From CAG-873 sp910578365 (GTDB lineage: Bacteria; Bacteroidota; Bacteroidia; Bacteroidales; Muribaculaceae), in contig OX620685.1 of the NCBI GenBank assembly GCA_951635545.1, positions 992,001 through 1,056,000 of the forward strand: DNA of 64,000 nt. The letters run 5' to 3'. Under the pieces are notes generated by a model. The model saw only the letters and a program-made list of their open reading frames with translations. It searched no databases and had not been told where the DNA came from. Positions within the stretch are counted from its first letter, which is position 1; every line of letters begins with the position of its first letter. Shown one piece after another: positions 8,510-17,849 of the stretch. A program made the position numbers and the translations under genes.

Positions 8510-8884
8510 CTATTTGTAGAATACCAACGCAACTGCGCCCACAAGCAGGAGCATGGCGGCATAGTGGTTCCAGCGGAGCTGGAAATTGTCGAAAAACATC
8601 ATGCTGAAAATAACAAACACCACCAGGGTGATGACTTCCTGCATGATTTTAAGGTGCATCAGCGAGTAGGGCCCTCCGTTCCCCTCGAAGCCTATACGGT
8701 TGGCAGGAACCTGAAAAGAGTACTCAATCAATGCTATGCCCCATGAAAACAATATCACAAGCCACAGAGGCCATGAACTGCTTACGCCTGAACTCTGGAG
8801 TTTCAGATGGCCGTACCAGGCAAATGTCATAAATATATTGGAGCATACAAGCAGTATTACTGTAATTATTGCAGGTGATAACAT
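8510..8884 (-). CDS. DMT-superfamily membrane protein (DUF486)
   Basis: This 124-aa protein has four predicted membrane helices and the DUF486 pattern: MTFAWYGHLK near the start, ALIEYSFQVPANRIG in the middle and a C-terminal helix ending in ALVFYK. DUF486 proteins are small relatives of SMR-type transporters, and their substrate is not known. The gene lies just beyond the terminator of the ompH operon and probably has its own promoter. It converges with the truncated GH109 gene. Confidence 0.85.
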   Translation of the reverse strand: MLSPAIITVILLVCSNIFMTFAWYGHLKLQSSGVSSSWPLWLVILFSWGIALIEYSFQVPANRIGFEGNGGPYSLMHLKIMQEVITLVVFVIFSMMFFDNFQLRWNHYAAMLLLVGAVALVFYK

Positions 8885-8895
8885 AGCGATAGAAA

Positions 8896-8921
8896 AATAA
8901 CCCCGGCATGCCGGGGTTATT
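8896..8921 (-). terminator. Terminator of the bamA-ompH operon
   Basis: A perfect 13-bp palindrome (AATAACCCCGGCA and its complement) is followed on the minus strand by a run of T. It lies 27 bases after the second ompH stop. Confidence 0.85.
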
Positions 8922-8948
8922 CCGTATATTTGGGTTATTCTATTAAAA

Positions 8949-9452
8949 TCAGATACCGAGTTTGGCTTTAACGGCGATGGTCACGTCGAGCATGTCCGAA
9001 CCCATATAAAGGAAAAGTCCGTCGTCTTTGGGCATAACTGCTGTGTAGCCGCCTTCCTGACCTACAGCCTTGATGGCGTCAATCATTTTGGCCTGAATAG
9101 GAGCCATAAGCTGCTGATTCTGCTGCATCAGATCCTGCTGTGCCTGCTCGCGGAACTGCTCCGCCTTGGTTGCTTTCTCATTAATTTCAGACATACGGCG
9201 CTCCTTTATGCTCTGGGGAGTGTTGGGGTCCTCGGCGATAGTCTGGTACTCGTTGTAGAGTTTCTGTACCTCTGCCTGAATTTTATCAAGTTCGGATTTT
9301 AACTGTTGGTTCGCGGCTTCGAGCTGTGTCTGTGCAGCTGCAACTTCGGGCATTGCATCCATTACTGCCTGAATGTCTACAACAGCGAATTTCTGTGCGA
9401 ATGCCGACATGGGCAGCAGCACTGCGATAAGCAATAGAATTTTCTTAAACAT
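8949..9452 (-). CDS. OmpH/Skp-family periplasmic chaperone (distal copy)
   Basis: The 167-aa product has a signal peptide (cleavage after MSAFA), the family start QKFAVVDIQAVMDAMPE and a long charged coiled coil (about 40-120). A C-terminal strand segment includes YTAVMPKDD and FLYMGSDMLDVT. Skp-type chaperones hold unfolded outer-membrane proteins during transfer to the Bam machine. It is the last gene of the operon with bamA and a second ompH, 48 bases after that copy. Tandem ompH genes next to bamA are normal in Bacteroidota. The long helix is Gln/Glu-rich. Confidence 0.92.
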   Translation of the reverse strand: MFKKILLLIAVLLPMSAFAQKFAVVDIQAVMDAMPEVAAAQTQLEAANQQLKSELDKIQAEVQKLYNEYQTIAEDPNTPQSIKERRMSEINEKATKAEQFREQAQQDLMQQNQQLMAPIQAKMIDAIKAVGQEGGYTAVMPKDDGLFLYMGSDMLDVTIAVKAKLGI

Positions 9453-9500
9453 GTTTATCTATGGTTTATTTAGTGATGAAACTTATTTGATGTTTAACGT

Positions 9501-10019
9501 TTAATTGGCTGAATAGCCCATTTTGGCAAGTACTTCGTTGCTGACGTCGATACGCGGCGAGGCGTAGATTATGTCGCTTGAGGTGGCACGGTCGAATATG
9601 GCCTGATAGCCGCGTTCGTCGGCCACTTTCTTAATGGCATTGTACACTTCGTCCTGCACCGGCTTGAGCAGCGACTGGCGCTTCTTGTACAGTTCGCCCT
9701 CCGGGCCGAAGTATTTGTAGCGGAGCTCAGTGGCCTCTTTCTCTTTTGCCACCACGTCGGCCTCGCGCTTCTTCACCTGCTCTTCGGTGAGAAAGACTTT
9801 CTCGGCCAGATAAGCCTGATACATATTCTCGGCCTCCTTGCCTACAGCCTCGACTTCTTTCTGCCAGCGCTGCGACAGCTGGTTGAGCTGCTCGTTGGCC
9901 ATCTCGTACTGCGGCACGTTCTTGAGTATATAATCCATGTCGACCAGAGCGAACTTCTGAGCCATGGCCGCCGAGGCGCATGCCAGTACCAGGGCCAGGA
10001 TAATTGTAATTCGTTTCAT
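9501..10019 (-). CDS. OmpH/Skp-family periplasmic chaperone (proximal copy)
   Basis: The 172-aa product has a signal peptide (cleavage after AAMA), then QKFALVDMDYILKNVPQYE, a coiled coil (about 45-125) and the C-terminal segment AIFDRATSSDIIYASP. It differs from the distal copy mainly in the coiled coil, so the two may prefer different clients or form mixed trimers (inference). It lies 90 bases after bamA with no terminator between them. Confidence 0.92.
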   Translation of the reverse strand: MKRITIILALVLACASAAMAQKFALVDMDYILKNVPQYEMANEQLNQLSQRWQKEVEAVGKEAENMYQAYLAEKVFLTEEQVKKREADVVAKEKEATELRYKYFGPEGELYKKRQSLLKPVQDEVYNAIKKVADERGYQAIFDRATSSDIIYASPRIDVSNEVLAKMGYSAN

Positions 10020-10109
10020 GTTGAGTATTGTTGTTTTTGAGGAGTTTGCTTATTAGACTGCCTGATGTCTGCAAGGTTTAAACGCCTTGGCTCAGGGCTT
10101 GGTTCATAC

Positions 10110-12761
10110 TTAGAATTCCTGACCGAGGATGAAGTGGAAGTGGCTGCCGCCTTTTTCGCCTCGTACACGGTCGAAACCGTAGGCCCAGTCGATACCCATC
10201 ATACCTACCATCGGCAGGTAGATACGCAGACCGGCACCGGCGCTGCGCTTGAGCGAGAAGGGGTTGAATTCCTTGACCGAAGTCCAGGCATTACCACCTT
10301 CGAGGAATGTCAGGGCATAGATGGTGGTTGTGGGCTGCAGCATCAGCGGGAAGTGGATTTCGACACCCATGCGGGCGTAAGCATAGCCTTCGCTGCCGTA
10401 GGGGGTGAACTGGCCGTTATCGTAACCGCGCAGGGCTATGGTTTCGGTAGCGTAGGTATAAGAACCCGACATACCGTCGCCGCCCACATAGAAGGTTTCG
10501 AAAGGTGTCTTGAGATATTTGTTATACGAGCCAATCAAACCGAAATCGGCACGTGTCATAAGCACCGGAGTCCACTGGCCGTTGGCATTTGCCAGCGGGG
10601 TATAGGTGCGCGACTTGAAGCGCAGTTTCCAGTATTCAATCCAGCGGTAAAGTTCTTTCTTCGATTCTGCGGTGTTTTCTTTTGAGAGTGCTTCCCAGTC
10701 GCGGTGACGGCTGAAGAGCGATGCCGGCGGAGTCATCTGCAGGCTCAGAGAGAAGCTCGAGCCACTGCGGGTGTACAGCGGGTTGTCGATTGATGTGCGC
10801 GCCAGAGTCAGGCCCAGCACCAGTGCGTTCGACGTACCGTTGTTCATATAGTACAGGTAATCCCAGTTTTTGAGATAGTACCAGTTATAGCCGAGTTCGG
10901 CTGTAAAGGTAAAGTAGTCGTCGGGCCATTTCAGACGCTTGCCGAAGCCTACATTCACGCCTACCATCTGTAATACCTTGTTCGGGTCGAGCGAGTTTTC
11001 GTAGCTGTTGTTCAGATAGTCGTTGTATGAGTTACCATAGCCGTACATGCCAGGATAGCCGTAACCGTACATGCCGGGATAGCCGTAGCCTGCGCCGCTC
11101 AGCCAGCTGTTGTTGTAGAACGACGAGTTTACGCCGGTCTGACGGCTGTAGTAGGCCGATACCGACAGCTGATTGGGTCGCTTGCCGCCGAACCAGGGGT
11201 CGAGAAACGACAGAGAGTACGACTGGTAGTAGCGTGCGTTGGTCTGTGCGCTGATGGTGAACGTCTGGCCTTCGCCCTGCGGAATCAGACCCTTGTATGA
11301 ACTCGGGTGGAAGAGATTCTTGATAGAGAAGTTAGCGAACTTCAGAGCCAGCTTGCCTATGATACCGGTCTGGCCCCAGCCAAGCGAGAATTCAATCTGG
11401 TCATTGGCTTTGGACTCGAGGTTGAACACCACGTCGACAGTACCGTTGTCTTCATTGGGCTGCACGTCGGGATTCATGTTCTCGGGATTGAAATGTCCGG
11501 TCTGAGCGATTTCGCGCAGCGAACGTATAAGGTCGCTCTTGCTGAACAGTTCGCCCGGTTTTACACGGAGCTCGCGGCGGATAACCTTTTCGTAAAGTCT
11601 GTCGTTGCCGTTGATGGTCACATTGTTGATTCGGGCCTGCGGACCTTCCATCATACGCATTTCCAGCGATATGCTGTCGCCGGAAACTTCGCGTTCGATA
11701 GGCACGAGGTTATAGAACAGGTAACCGTTGTCCATGTACAGGTTGGCCACAGCGTCCTCGTCTTCGGTGAGTCGCTTGTTCATCAGCTTCTGGTTGTATA
11801 TGTCGCCGGGCTTGAGTTCGAGATAGGTGTTGAGTATTTCATTGGGGTATACCGAGTTGCCCACCCATGTAATATCCTTGATATAGTATTGGCGTCCCTC
11901 GTCGATGTCGATGTAAACATCGACCATCTTCTCGTTGTAAGGCACTACCGAGTCAGCCACGATTTTGGCGTCGCGATAGCCCTTTTCGTTGTACTTCTCG
12001 AGTATGCGGTTAAGGTCGTCGCGGTAATCGTTCTCAACGAATTTTTTCTGCTTGAACAGGTTCAGAATCTTGCCGTTTTCATTGGTTTTCTTCATGGTGC
12101 GCTGCAGCTGGTTGTCTGAGAGCACCTCGTTGCCGTCGATATATATTTTATGAACTTTAACCTTGGAATGTTTGTCAACCGAAATGTCCACGAACACTTC
12201 GTTGGGGTTTGAGAGATCGTCGCGCAGGTCCACGAATACCTCGGCGTTACCGAATCCCTTGTCAGCGAAGTATTTTTGCACGATAGTCTTGGTACGATTC
12301 ACGATGTTCTGCGATATCGAGTTGCCCTTCATTAGCTGCAGACGTTCCTGCAGGTCCTCGCGTTCGCCTTTCTTCATGCCCAGATAATTTACCTGGCTGA
12401 TGCGTGGCTGAGTGCGCAATGCGATTTCAATCCATGCCTTGTCGCCGACGGTTTTCACCAGCTTCACCTGAGCCTGGCTGAACAGACCGTGACGCATCAG
12501 GCGCTTGATTGCGTCGGTAATCTCGCCGCCGGGAATAGTCACCTTGTCGCCGACTTTCAAACCTGAAACACCGAGAACCATTTCGGAGTCGTAGTTAGGC
12601 GCACCGGTTACATCAATGTCCACGATTTCGTATGTGGGAGGCATTGAGTTGTACAGCACCTGCGGGTTGTAAACGGTATCGGCCGTCTGCTGGGCCGCGG
12701 TTTCGCGGCTGCCGAAGGCCGCCAACAGCAGCCCGAATACTATAAGAAATTTATATCGCAT
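10110..12761 (-). CDS. bamA: Outer-membrane protein assembly factor BamA
   Basis: The 883-aa protein has a signal peptide, five POTRA domains (about 50-430) and a C-terminal 16-strand barrel ending in Phe (ILGQEF). It inserts beta-barrel proteins into the outer membrane. The loop-6 region shows RGYDNGQFTPYG, the site of the conserved VRGF/Y-like motif. A Gly/Tyr-rich loop near residues 555-580 repeats GYPGMYGY twice. I start at the ATG at 12761, where the signal peptide begins (MRYKFLIVFG); an in-frame upstream start would overlap uppS. It sits between uppS and the ompH genes in one operon. Confidence 0.96.
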   Translation of the reverse strand: MRYKFLIVFGLLLAAFGSRETAAQQTADTVYNPQVLYNSMPPTYEIVDIDVTGAPNYDSEMVLGVSGLKVGDKVTIPGGEITDAIKRLMRHGLFSQAQVKLVKTVGDKAWIEIALRTQPRISQVNYLGMKKGEREDLQERLQLMKGNSISQNIVNRTKTIVQKYFADKGFGNAEVFVDLRDDLSNPNEVFVDISVDKHSKVKVHKIYIDGNEVLSDNQLQRTMKKTNENGKILNLFKQKKFVENDYRDDLNRILEKYNEKGYRDAKIVADSVVPYNEKMVDVYIDIDEGRQYYIKDITWVGNSVYPNEILNTYLELKPGDIYNQKLMNKRLTEDEDAVANLYMDNGYLFYNLVPIEREVSGDSISLEMRMMEGPQARINNVTINGNDRLYEKVIRRELRVKPGELFSKSDLIRSLREIAQTGHFNPENMNPDVQPNEDNGTVDVVFNLESKANDQIEFSLGWGQTGIIGKLALKFANFSIKNLFHPSSYKGLIPQGEGQTFTISAQTNARYYQSYSLSFLDPWFGGKRPNQLSVSAYYSRQTGVNSSFYNNSWLSGAGYGYPGMYGYGYPGMYGYGNSYNDYLNNSYENSLDPNKVLQMVGVNVGFGKRLKWPDDYFTFTAELGYNWYYLKNWDYLYYMNNGTSNALVLGLTLARTSIDNPLYTRSGSSFSLSLQMTPPASLFSRHRDWEALSKENTAESKKELYRWIEYWKLRFKSRTYTPLANANGQWTPVLMTRADFGLIGSYNKYLKTPFETFYVGGDGMSGSYTYATETIALRGYDNGQFTPYGSEGYAYARMGVEIHFPLMLQPTTTIYALTFLEGGNAWTSVKEFNPFSLKRSAGAGLRIYLPMVGMMGIDWAYGFDRVRGEKGGSHFHFILGQEF

Positions 12762-12807
12762 AATGTGGTATGATAGTTCGTGGGTTATATATTGGAGAGT
12801 TTGACAA

Positions 12808-13581
12808 TTATTTTTCAGTGCTGCCATGCGGCTGCTGTTTCACCTGGTCGCCGGTGAGGCCGAAACGGCGCTCGCGGCTCTGGAAGTCGAGTACTGCCTT
12901 GCAGAAGTCTTGCTTGCTGAAGTCGGGCCAGAATTTGTCGGTTACGTATATCTCGGTGTATGCCAGCTGCCACAGCAGGAAGTTACTGATACGCATGTCG
13001 CCTCCGGTACGTATAAGCAGGTCGGGGTCGGGCATGCCGGCGGTTGACAGATGGCTGCATATTGTAGATTCGTCGATGTCGTCGGGCGCGAGCGAGCCTT
13101 CGGCAGCCTTGCGGGCTATACTGCGTATGGCCTCGGTAATTTCCCAGCGCGCCGAGTAGCTCAGAGCCAGCACCAGACGCAGTCCGGTGCAGTGCGCGGT
13201 ATCGGCCATACAGCGTCGGAGACGGTTGAGGGCCTCGGCCGGCAGACGATTGGTGTCGCCTATCATCAGCAGGCGCACGTTGTTTTTTATCAGGTCGGGA
13301 GTCTCGCGCTCTATGGCTGTCACAATCAGGTGCATCAGCATGTCGACTTCGGCCTGCGGACGCTGCCAGTTCTCAGTCGAGAAAGTATAGAGGGTAAGAT
13401 ATCCCACGCCGATTTCTGAGGCAATCTCAGTGATACGGCGCACGGTGTTCACGCCCTCGACATGGCCTGCTGAGCGGTCCATGCCCTGTCTTCGTGCCCA
13501 GCGGCCGTTGCCGTCCATTATTATGGCGACATGGCCGGGTATGTGTCTGAGATCAAGCTGTGAGCGATAGTCGGTGGTCAT
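12808..13581 (-). CDS. uppS: Isoprenyl transferase (undecaprenyl diphosphate synthase)
   Basis: The 257-aa enzyme shows the cis-prenyltransferase signature IIMDGNGRWARRQG with the catalytic Asp, then TLYTFSTENWQRP and the C-terminal dimer motif DLLIRTGGDMRISNFLLWQ. It makes the C55 lipid carrier for peptidoglycan and surface glycans. The DUF6089 gene ends 4 bases before it, and bamA starts 46 bases after its stop. The operon therefore links carrier-lipid supply to outer-membrane assembly, a known Bacteroidota arrangement. Confidence 0.96.
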   Translation of the reverse strand: MTTDYRSQLDLRHIPGHVAIIMDGNGRWARRQGMDRSAGHVEGVNTVRRITEIASEIGVGYLTLYTFSTENWQRPQAEVDMLMHLIVTAIERETPDLIKNNVRLLMIGDTNRLPAEALNRLRRCMADTAHCTGLRLVLALSYSARWEITEAIRSIARKAAEGSLAPDDIDESTICSHLSTAGMPDPDLLIRTGGDMRISNFLLWQLAYTEIYVTDKFWPDFSKQDFCKAVLDFQSRERRFGLTGDQVKQQPHGSTEK

Positions 13582-13585
13582 TCTC

Positions 13586-14272
13586 TTAATCTACATAATG
13601 GCAAGTTTCGCAGCGCTTGCCGAATTCATAACTTATGCCTATGGTAAGGCGCGAAAACCAGTCGGTGTTGCGGTAGAACGCGGTTTTGATGCCGTTGAGG
13701 TCGTTCAGCACGGGGCCGTCCAGTTTGTCGCCGAATGCTTTGGTCATGGTGAACTCAGCACCTAAATTCCAGCGTTCGGCCATTTTGAATTTCACTCCAA
13801 AGCCCATTGGAATGGTTGGAGCCACCGAGGTGGTACCTCCCGACGATGACATACACAGCCCCACGCCTAAGGTGAGATATGGCGATATACGGCGTAGTCT
13901 TTTATATGTTTCGCCGATTCCGTATGGCAGAAAGTTGAATTCGAAGCGTGCGCCAAGGTCGTACACGGTCGAGGTAAAAGAGTACTGCGCCTGGTCGGGC
14001 AGCACGTCGGCCATGTCAGCGGTGTTGCCGCTCAGGCCCAGCACGGCGAAAACACCGCGCACAGCCCAGCGGGCGTTGGCTATGTATCGGAATGAAGCCT
14101 CGCCGTCGAATCCGGGATGCTTCATAAGGTTCGAGCTGTTGGCGTCGCCCAGATAACCGCTCATACCCAGCTGCGCGCCTATATCGAATTTATAGGGCGC
14201 GGTCTGTGCCCCGGCCTGCTGCGAAGCTGCCAGGGCCATGATGGCGAAGATAATATGGAGCAGACGCTTCAT
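13586..14272 (-). CDS. DUF6089 outer-membrane beta-barrel protein
   Basis: The 228-aa protein has a signal peptide (cleavage after QQAGA) and alternating strand patterns of a small barrel. Typical pieces are YKFDIGAQLGMSGYLGD, ARFEFNFLPYGIG and PYLTLGVGLC. The family is found upstream of uppS/bamA in Bacteroidota and is thought to sit in the outer membrane; its task is unknown. The end carries two cysteines (KRCETCHY), unusual for a barrel tail. It starts 12 bases after DUF6242 and ends 4 bases before uppS. Confidence 0.85.
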   Translation of the reverse strand: MKRLLHIIFAIMALAASQQAGAQTAPYKFDIGAQLGMSGYLGDANSSNLMKHPGFDGEASFRYIANARWAVRGVFAVLGLSGNTADMADVLPDQAQYSFTSTVYDLGARFEFNFLPYGIGETYKRLRRISPYLTLGVGLCMSSSGGTTSVAPTIPMGFGVKFKMAERWNLGAEFTMTKAFGDKLDGPVLNDLNGIKTAFYRNTDWFSRLTIGISYEFGKRCETCHYVD

Positions 14273-14284
14273 GGGCGGATTCGG

Positions 14285-15754
14285 TTACTCGATGGGCTTG
14301 AATGTAAAGCGGTTGATAACGGCGCGCCACAGATTGTCGCTGAGTTTGCCCGAGGCGTCATATCCGCCGTACACATAAATATAGGGGCACTTCCAGTCGG
14401 TTATGGGCTTGACGATGCGCGAGGGTGCAAACAGTCCGCGGCCCTTGGCGGGCAATTCCTGGTCTACCACAAATGCCGATGCGCTGGAAGTGGCGGGCAC
14501 ATATTCAGGCAGCTGCATCAGCTCTCCGGCTTTAATCCATTGCACACCAAAGTCGTAGCTTATATACACATCGCGACTAATGCCTCCCAGTGAATTGGTT
14601 CCGCCGAAGGCCACCAGTGTGGAATAGCGTGTCGATACCCAGTCGGCGCCGGTGCGGGTGGAGAAGTAAGGTATCACCACAGGCGACTCAACAGGCAGCA
14701 TCACAGTACTGCGGGTAAGTTTTGCCCAGTTTTTACCGTCATAGCTCCAGCATGAGTTTGAAAAGCCTTTGACTGTACGGCCTCCGAGAATCAGCACATT
14801 GGAAGTGGTCGACATGTCGAAGCGGTAACTTATGGTCTGCGATGTACCGCTTACGGGGAAACCTTCGGGCAACGCCTGGCTTTTACCCGAAGGGTAATAT
14901 TCGAGAGTCCAGTTGCCGGCGGCGTCCTGTCGTGAACCTATAACCTGGTCGGCATAGGTTGCCACAATTGCGTGCCAGCCGGAAATTTGAGTGGATTTCC
15001 ATTCATTCAGGCTTTCGTCGGCAGAGCTAAACAGGTCGCCGGTCTGTGACAGCACGTATGCGGCATCGGAGGTCGCATGCAGGCTGTTCACTTTAATGGG
15101 GTAAGGCGTATTTATGGGCAAAACCGGGCTTACTTCTTCATAATCAGCATCGGCCGGATTATTCTGAATGGCTATCCGGTAGTTCACGCCATTGCTCAGC
15201 AGTGTATAATATTTGCCTTTGAACTCAACCGTACGCGATTCTTTAACACCGGCAAGGCTGCCCGGCAGGCGCGACAATGCGGCGCCGCCCCACTCCAGCG
15301 AGTCACTCTTGACCTGATGCACGTTCACTTTTATCTGATAGGTACGCTCCACCGAACCCGACTCCGACACCAGGCGCAGGCGCACCGGGCCGTTCGAGAA
15401 GTCGATGGAATCGGTCGAATTAGTCAGATAGTTGTAAGTAGTGTCCGCCTTGCCGCTGCGAGGCACTATCAGCTCGGCCACCGACACCGCCTGTGTGGTG
15501 ATTTTGGGTATGAGTTTGTTTACCTTTGTGCCGTATGGCAGGGAGTCGGCATTGAAAATCTGCGCGTTCACCAGGTCGATGGAGAAGAATACAGAGTCAA
15601 GGTTGCTCAGCACCTTTGAGTCGGCGGTAAGCGAAAAAGCCGACACTTCCACGCTTTCGGAAGTGACAATCGCAGGCTCATAGTCGGAGTTACAGGCTGC
15701 CAACAGAGCCGATGCGGCAAAGAGCGCCGACAGACAGTTTGATTTCTTTATCAT
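14285..15754 (-). CDS. DUF6242 lipoprotein, first gene of the bamA operon
   Basis: The 489-aa product has a lipoprotein signal with lipobox LLAAC (Cys21). About 130 N-terminal residues form a Bacteroidota-type adhesion-like module with VRLRLVSESGSVERTYQIKV. The rest reads as blade-like repeats with SYDGKNWAKL, GGRTVKGF and FGGTNSLGG, as in Kelch or beta-propeller folds. The molecular role is unknown. It leads the operon and has a textbook promoter at 15815-15846. Confidence 0.85.
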   Translation of the reverse strand: MIKKSNCLSALFAASALLAACNSDYEPAIVTSESVEVSAFSLTADSKVLSNLDSVFFSIDLVNAQIFNADSLPYGTKVNKLIPKITTQAVSVAELIVPRSGKADTTYNYLTNSTDSIDFSNGPVRLRLVSESGSVERTYQIKVNVHQVKSDSLEWGGAALSRLPGSLAGVKESRTVEFKGKYYTLLSNGVNYRIAIQNNPADADYEEVSPVLPINTPYPIKVNSLHATSDAAYVLSQTGDLFSSADESLNEWKSTQISGWHAIVATYADQVIGSRQDAAGNWTLEYYPSGKSQALPEGFPVSGTSQTISYRFDMSTTSNVLILGGRTVKGFSNSCWSYDGKNWAKLTRSTVMLPVESPVVIPYFSTRTGADWVSTRYSTLVAFGGTNSLGGISRDVYISYDFGVQWIKAGELMQLPEYVPATSSASAFVVDQELPAKGRGLFAPSRIVKPITDWKCPYIYVYGGYDASGKLSDNLWRAVINRFTFKPIE

Positions 15755-15814
15755 GTGATGATCAGAATCGGATTTGAGTTACATTGCCGCATTTATACAT
15801 GGCAATTCAAATTG

Positions 15815-15846
15815 CAAAATTAAGATTTAGCTTGGAAGTGGGCAAA
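15815..15846 (-). promoter_or_regulatory. Promoter of the DUF6242-uppS-bamA-ompH operon
   Basis: On the minus strand TTTG (15843-15846), exactly 20 bases, then TAATTTTG (15815-15822). The first ATG is 61 bases beyond the -7 element, giving a leader of about 55 nt. Confidence 0.8.
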
Positions 15847-15880
15847 CAATATGCGTGAAATAGCTTTAAAACCGCTATTT

Positions 15881-16912
15881 TTATAGGTTTTTAACGTGGC
15901 GACACGCTTCTCGCGAATATAGATTAACACAATTAGGGCCTATATTCATGCTCCGGATTAACTTGCCGGAGAGCGTGGGGGCGGGTGCGCAGCCTTCGTC
16001 GCCGAAGTCCACGGGCGCTATTTCCTCGCGCGCCTCGTCCCATAGTCCGGCATCGATAAAACGCTGCAGGGTATAGGATCCGCCCTCCACCAGCACAGAG
16101 GTGATACCGCGGGCGTAGAGGTCGGCAAGATAGTCGGCAAGCGAAGCCTCATAGTCAATTACCAGCGGCGCACGAGTTGTGATAATGTCGGCTCCGGCAA
16201 GCCGGCGGCGGACATCGAGTATCACCGGCAGGGGGTTCTTGCAGCCGGCAATGCGGGCATCGAGGCGCGGATGGTCGGCAAGCACCGTGCCGCTGCCCAC
16301 AAGTATGGCGTCGTGGCAGCCGCGCAGCCGATGCACGGCCAGACGTCCGGAAGGGGTGCTTATAGCCGCCGGATGCGGGTTAGAGGGTGTGCGCCTGCGG
16401 TCGAGCCAACCGTCGGCGCTGCGGGCCCATTTCAGAGTCACAAAGGGGCGTTTGAGGCTGTGGGCGGTAAAGAATCTGCGATTGAGCCAAAGGCATTTTT
16501 CGGCAAAATCCTGCGGGGCCATCTCAACTTCCACACCTGCACGGCGCAGCATGTCGATGCCCCGGCCGCTGACTTTGGCAAAAGGGTCGACAGTACCGAC
16601 TACAGCGCGGCTTATACCTATGTCGCACAGCAGTTTGGCACAAGGCGGTGTTTTGCCGTAATGCGAACACGGCTCCAAGGTCACGTATATGGTTGACTGC
16701 GGCAGCAGGGCGCGGTCGGCCTCGCTTACCGATGCCACCGCGTTGACCTCGGCATGGCCTTTGCCGCACTCGGCTGTAAAGCCTTCGCCTATTATACGGC
16801 CGCCCGGGGCAACAATCACTGCCCCGACCATGGGATTAGGCAACGACACGCCCTCGGCATGCCGTGCAAGCTCGAGGGCGCGTTCAAGATATTTTCGTTC
16901 GAAAGCTTCCAT
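15881..16912 (-). CDS. ribD: Bifunctional riboflavin deaminase/reductase RibD
   Basis: The 343-aa enzyme performs two steps of riboflavin synthesis. The N-terminal deaminase (about 1-145) shows the zinc motifs GHAEVNAV and EPCSHYGKTPPCAKL. The C-terminal reductase has TLKWARSADGW, ILVGSGTVLADHPRLDAR and SVLVEGGSYTLQ. Its ATG overlaps the stop of the zinc-peptidase gene by one base, so the two are coupled although their functions look unrelated. No FMN riboswitch is visible; regulation would follow the upstream promoter at 17809. Confidence 0.95.
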   Translation of the reverse strand: MEAFERKYLERALELARHAEGVSLPNPMVGAVIVAPGGRIIGEGFTAECGKGHAEVNAVASVSEADRALLPQSTIYVTLEPCSHYGKTPPCAKLLCDIGISRAVVGTVDPFAKVSGRGIDMLRRAGVEVEMAPQDFAEKCLWLNRRFFTAHSLKRPFVTLKWARSADGWLDRRRTPSNPHPAAISTPSGRLAVHRLRGCHDAILVGSGTVLADHPRLDARIAGCKNPLPVILDVRRRLAGADIITTRAPLVIDYEASLADYLADLYARGITSVLVEGGSYTLQRFIDAGLWDEAREEIAPVDFGDEGCAPAPTLSGKLIRSMNIGPNCVNLYSREACRHVKNL

Positions 16913-17784
16913 TACAGAGAGTTATACGATGGGGTAAATGTGTCGCCCTGCAGAGGGTCGCCTGTCGTTATGCCTTTTTTCAGCCAGCGCACACGCTGGT
17001 CGGAACGGCCATGGTTGAAACTGTCGGGCATTTCGCGTCCGTATGCCTTGCGCTGCAGATAATCATCGCCTATTTTTGAGGCGGCGTCGATGGCGTTTTC
17101 CACATCGCCGGGCTCTATCGACCGGAACATTTCGTTGTCACGGTGTGCCCACACTCCGGCATAGTAATCGGCCTGAAGTTCAAGGCGCACACTGATTTTA
17201 TTGGCCTCTTTTTCGCTGAGGCGGCTCATCTGCTGATGCGCCTCTCCCAAAGTGCCCAGCAGATACTGCACGTGGTGGCCTACCTCGTGTGCAATCACAT
17301 AAGCGTAGGCAAAATCGCCCGAGGCGCCTATGTCCTGCTGCATATCCTTGAAGAACTGAAGGTCGATATACACAGTCTGGTCGGCGCTGCAATAGAATGG
17401 ACCGGTCTGCGAGGTGGCGTTTCCGCAGCCGCTCTGCACGGCTCCGCTGAACAGCACCAGCCTCGGGCACTGATATTCGCCCCAGCCTTGCCGGCGGAAT
17501 TCCTCGGTCCAGACATCTTCGGTTCCCGCCAGTACTTTCGAGGCCAGGTCAGCCAGGCGCTCATCCTCAGCGTCAGGAGTATAATTACCTGTGTAACTTA
17601 CATTCTGATTCAAGAGCTGAGGGCCTACCTGCATAAGCACATCACCGAGATTACCACCTGACAGCAGTGTTATTACCGCCGCCACAATCACGCCCACTAT
17701 ACCGCCGCCAACACCGAGTGTCTTACCCGATACTCCGCGCCGGTCGCTTACGTTACTGCTTGTTCTTCGTCCGTCGAGTTTCAT
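16912..17784 (-). CDS. Neutral zinc metallopeptidase (YpfJ family)
   Basis: The 290-aa membrane-anchored protein starts MKLDGRRTSSNVSDRRG, has one glycine-rich membrane helix (about 25-50) and a zinc-peptidase domain with VIAHEVGHHVQYLLG. It ends with the usual DPLQGDTFTP tail. The substrate is unknown. I use the ATG at 17784, not an upstream one, because the promoter lies at 17809 and the family normally begins with MKLDGRR. It is the first gene of a pair with ribD. Confidence 0.92.
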   Translation of the reverse strand: MKLDGRRTSSNVSDRRGVSGKTLGVGGGIVGVIVAAVITLLSGGNLGDVLMQVGPQLLNQNVSYTGNYTPDAEDERLADLASKVLAGTEDVWTEEFRRQGWGEYQCPRLVLFSGAVQSGCGNATSQTGPFYCSADQTVYIDLQFFKDMQQDIGASGDFAYAYVIAHEVGHHVQYLLGTLGEAHQQMSRLSEKEANKISVRLELQADYYAGVWAHRDNEMFRSIEPGDVENAIDAASKIGDDYLQRKAYGREMPDSFNHGRSDQRVRWLKKGITTGDPLQGDTFTPSYNSL

Positions 17785-17808
17785 AATATATGTATTTTTA
17801 AAAGGCTG

Positions 17809-17840
17809 CAAAGTTAAGAAATTTCCGTTTTTAATGCAAG
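17809..17840 (-). promoter_or_regulatory. Promoter of the zinc-peptidase/ribD pair
   Basis: The minus strand reads CTTG (17837-17840), 20 bases, TAACTTTG (17809-17816), then 24 bases to the ATG. It separates this pair from the pfkA-xerD-DUF4294 operon upstream. Confidence 0.65.
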
Positions 17841-17849
17841 TTCCCGCAA

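Noticed and set aside
11307..12119. 270-codon frame opposite bamA
   Set aside because: Antisense shadow caused by codon bias of bamA.
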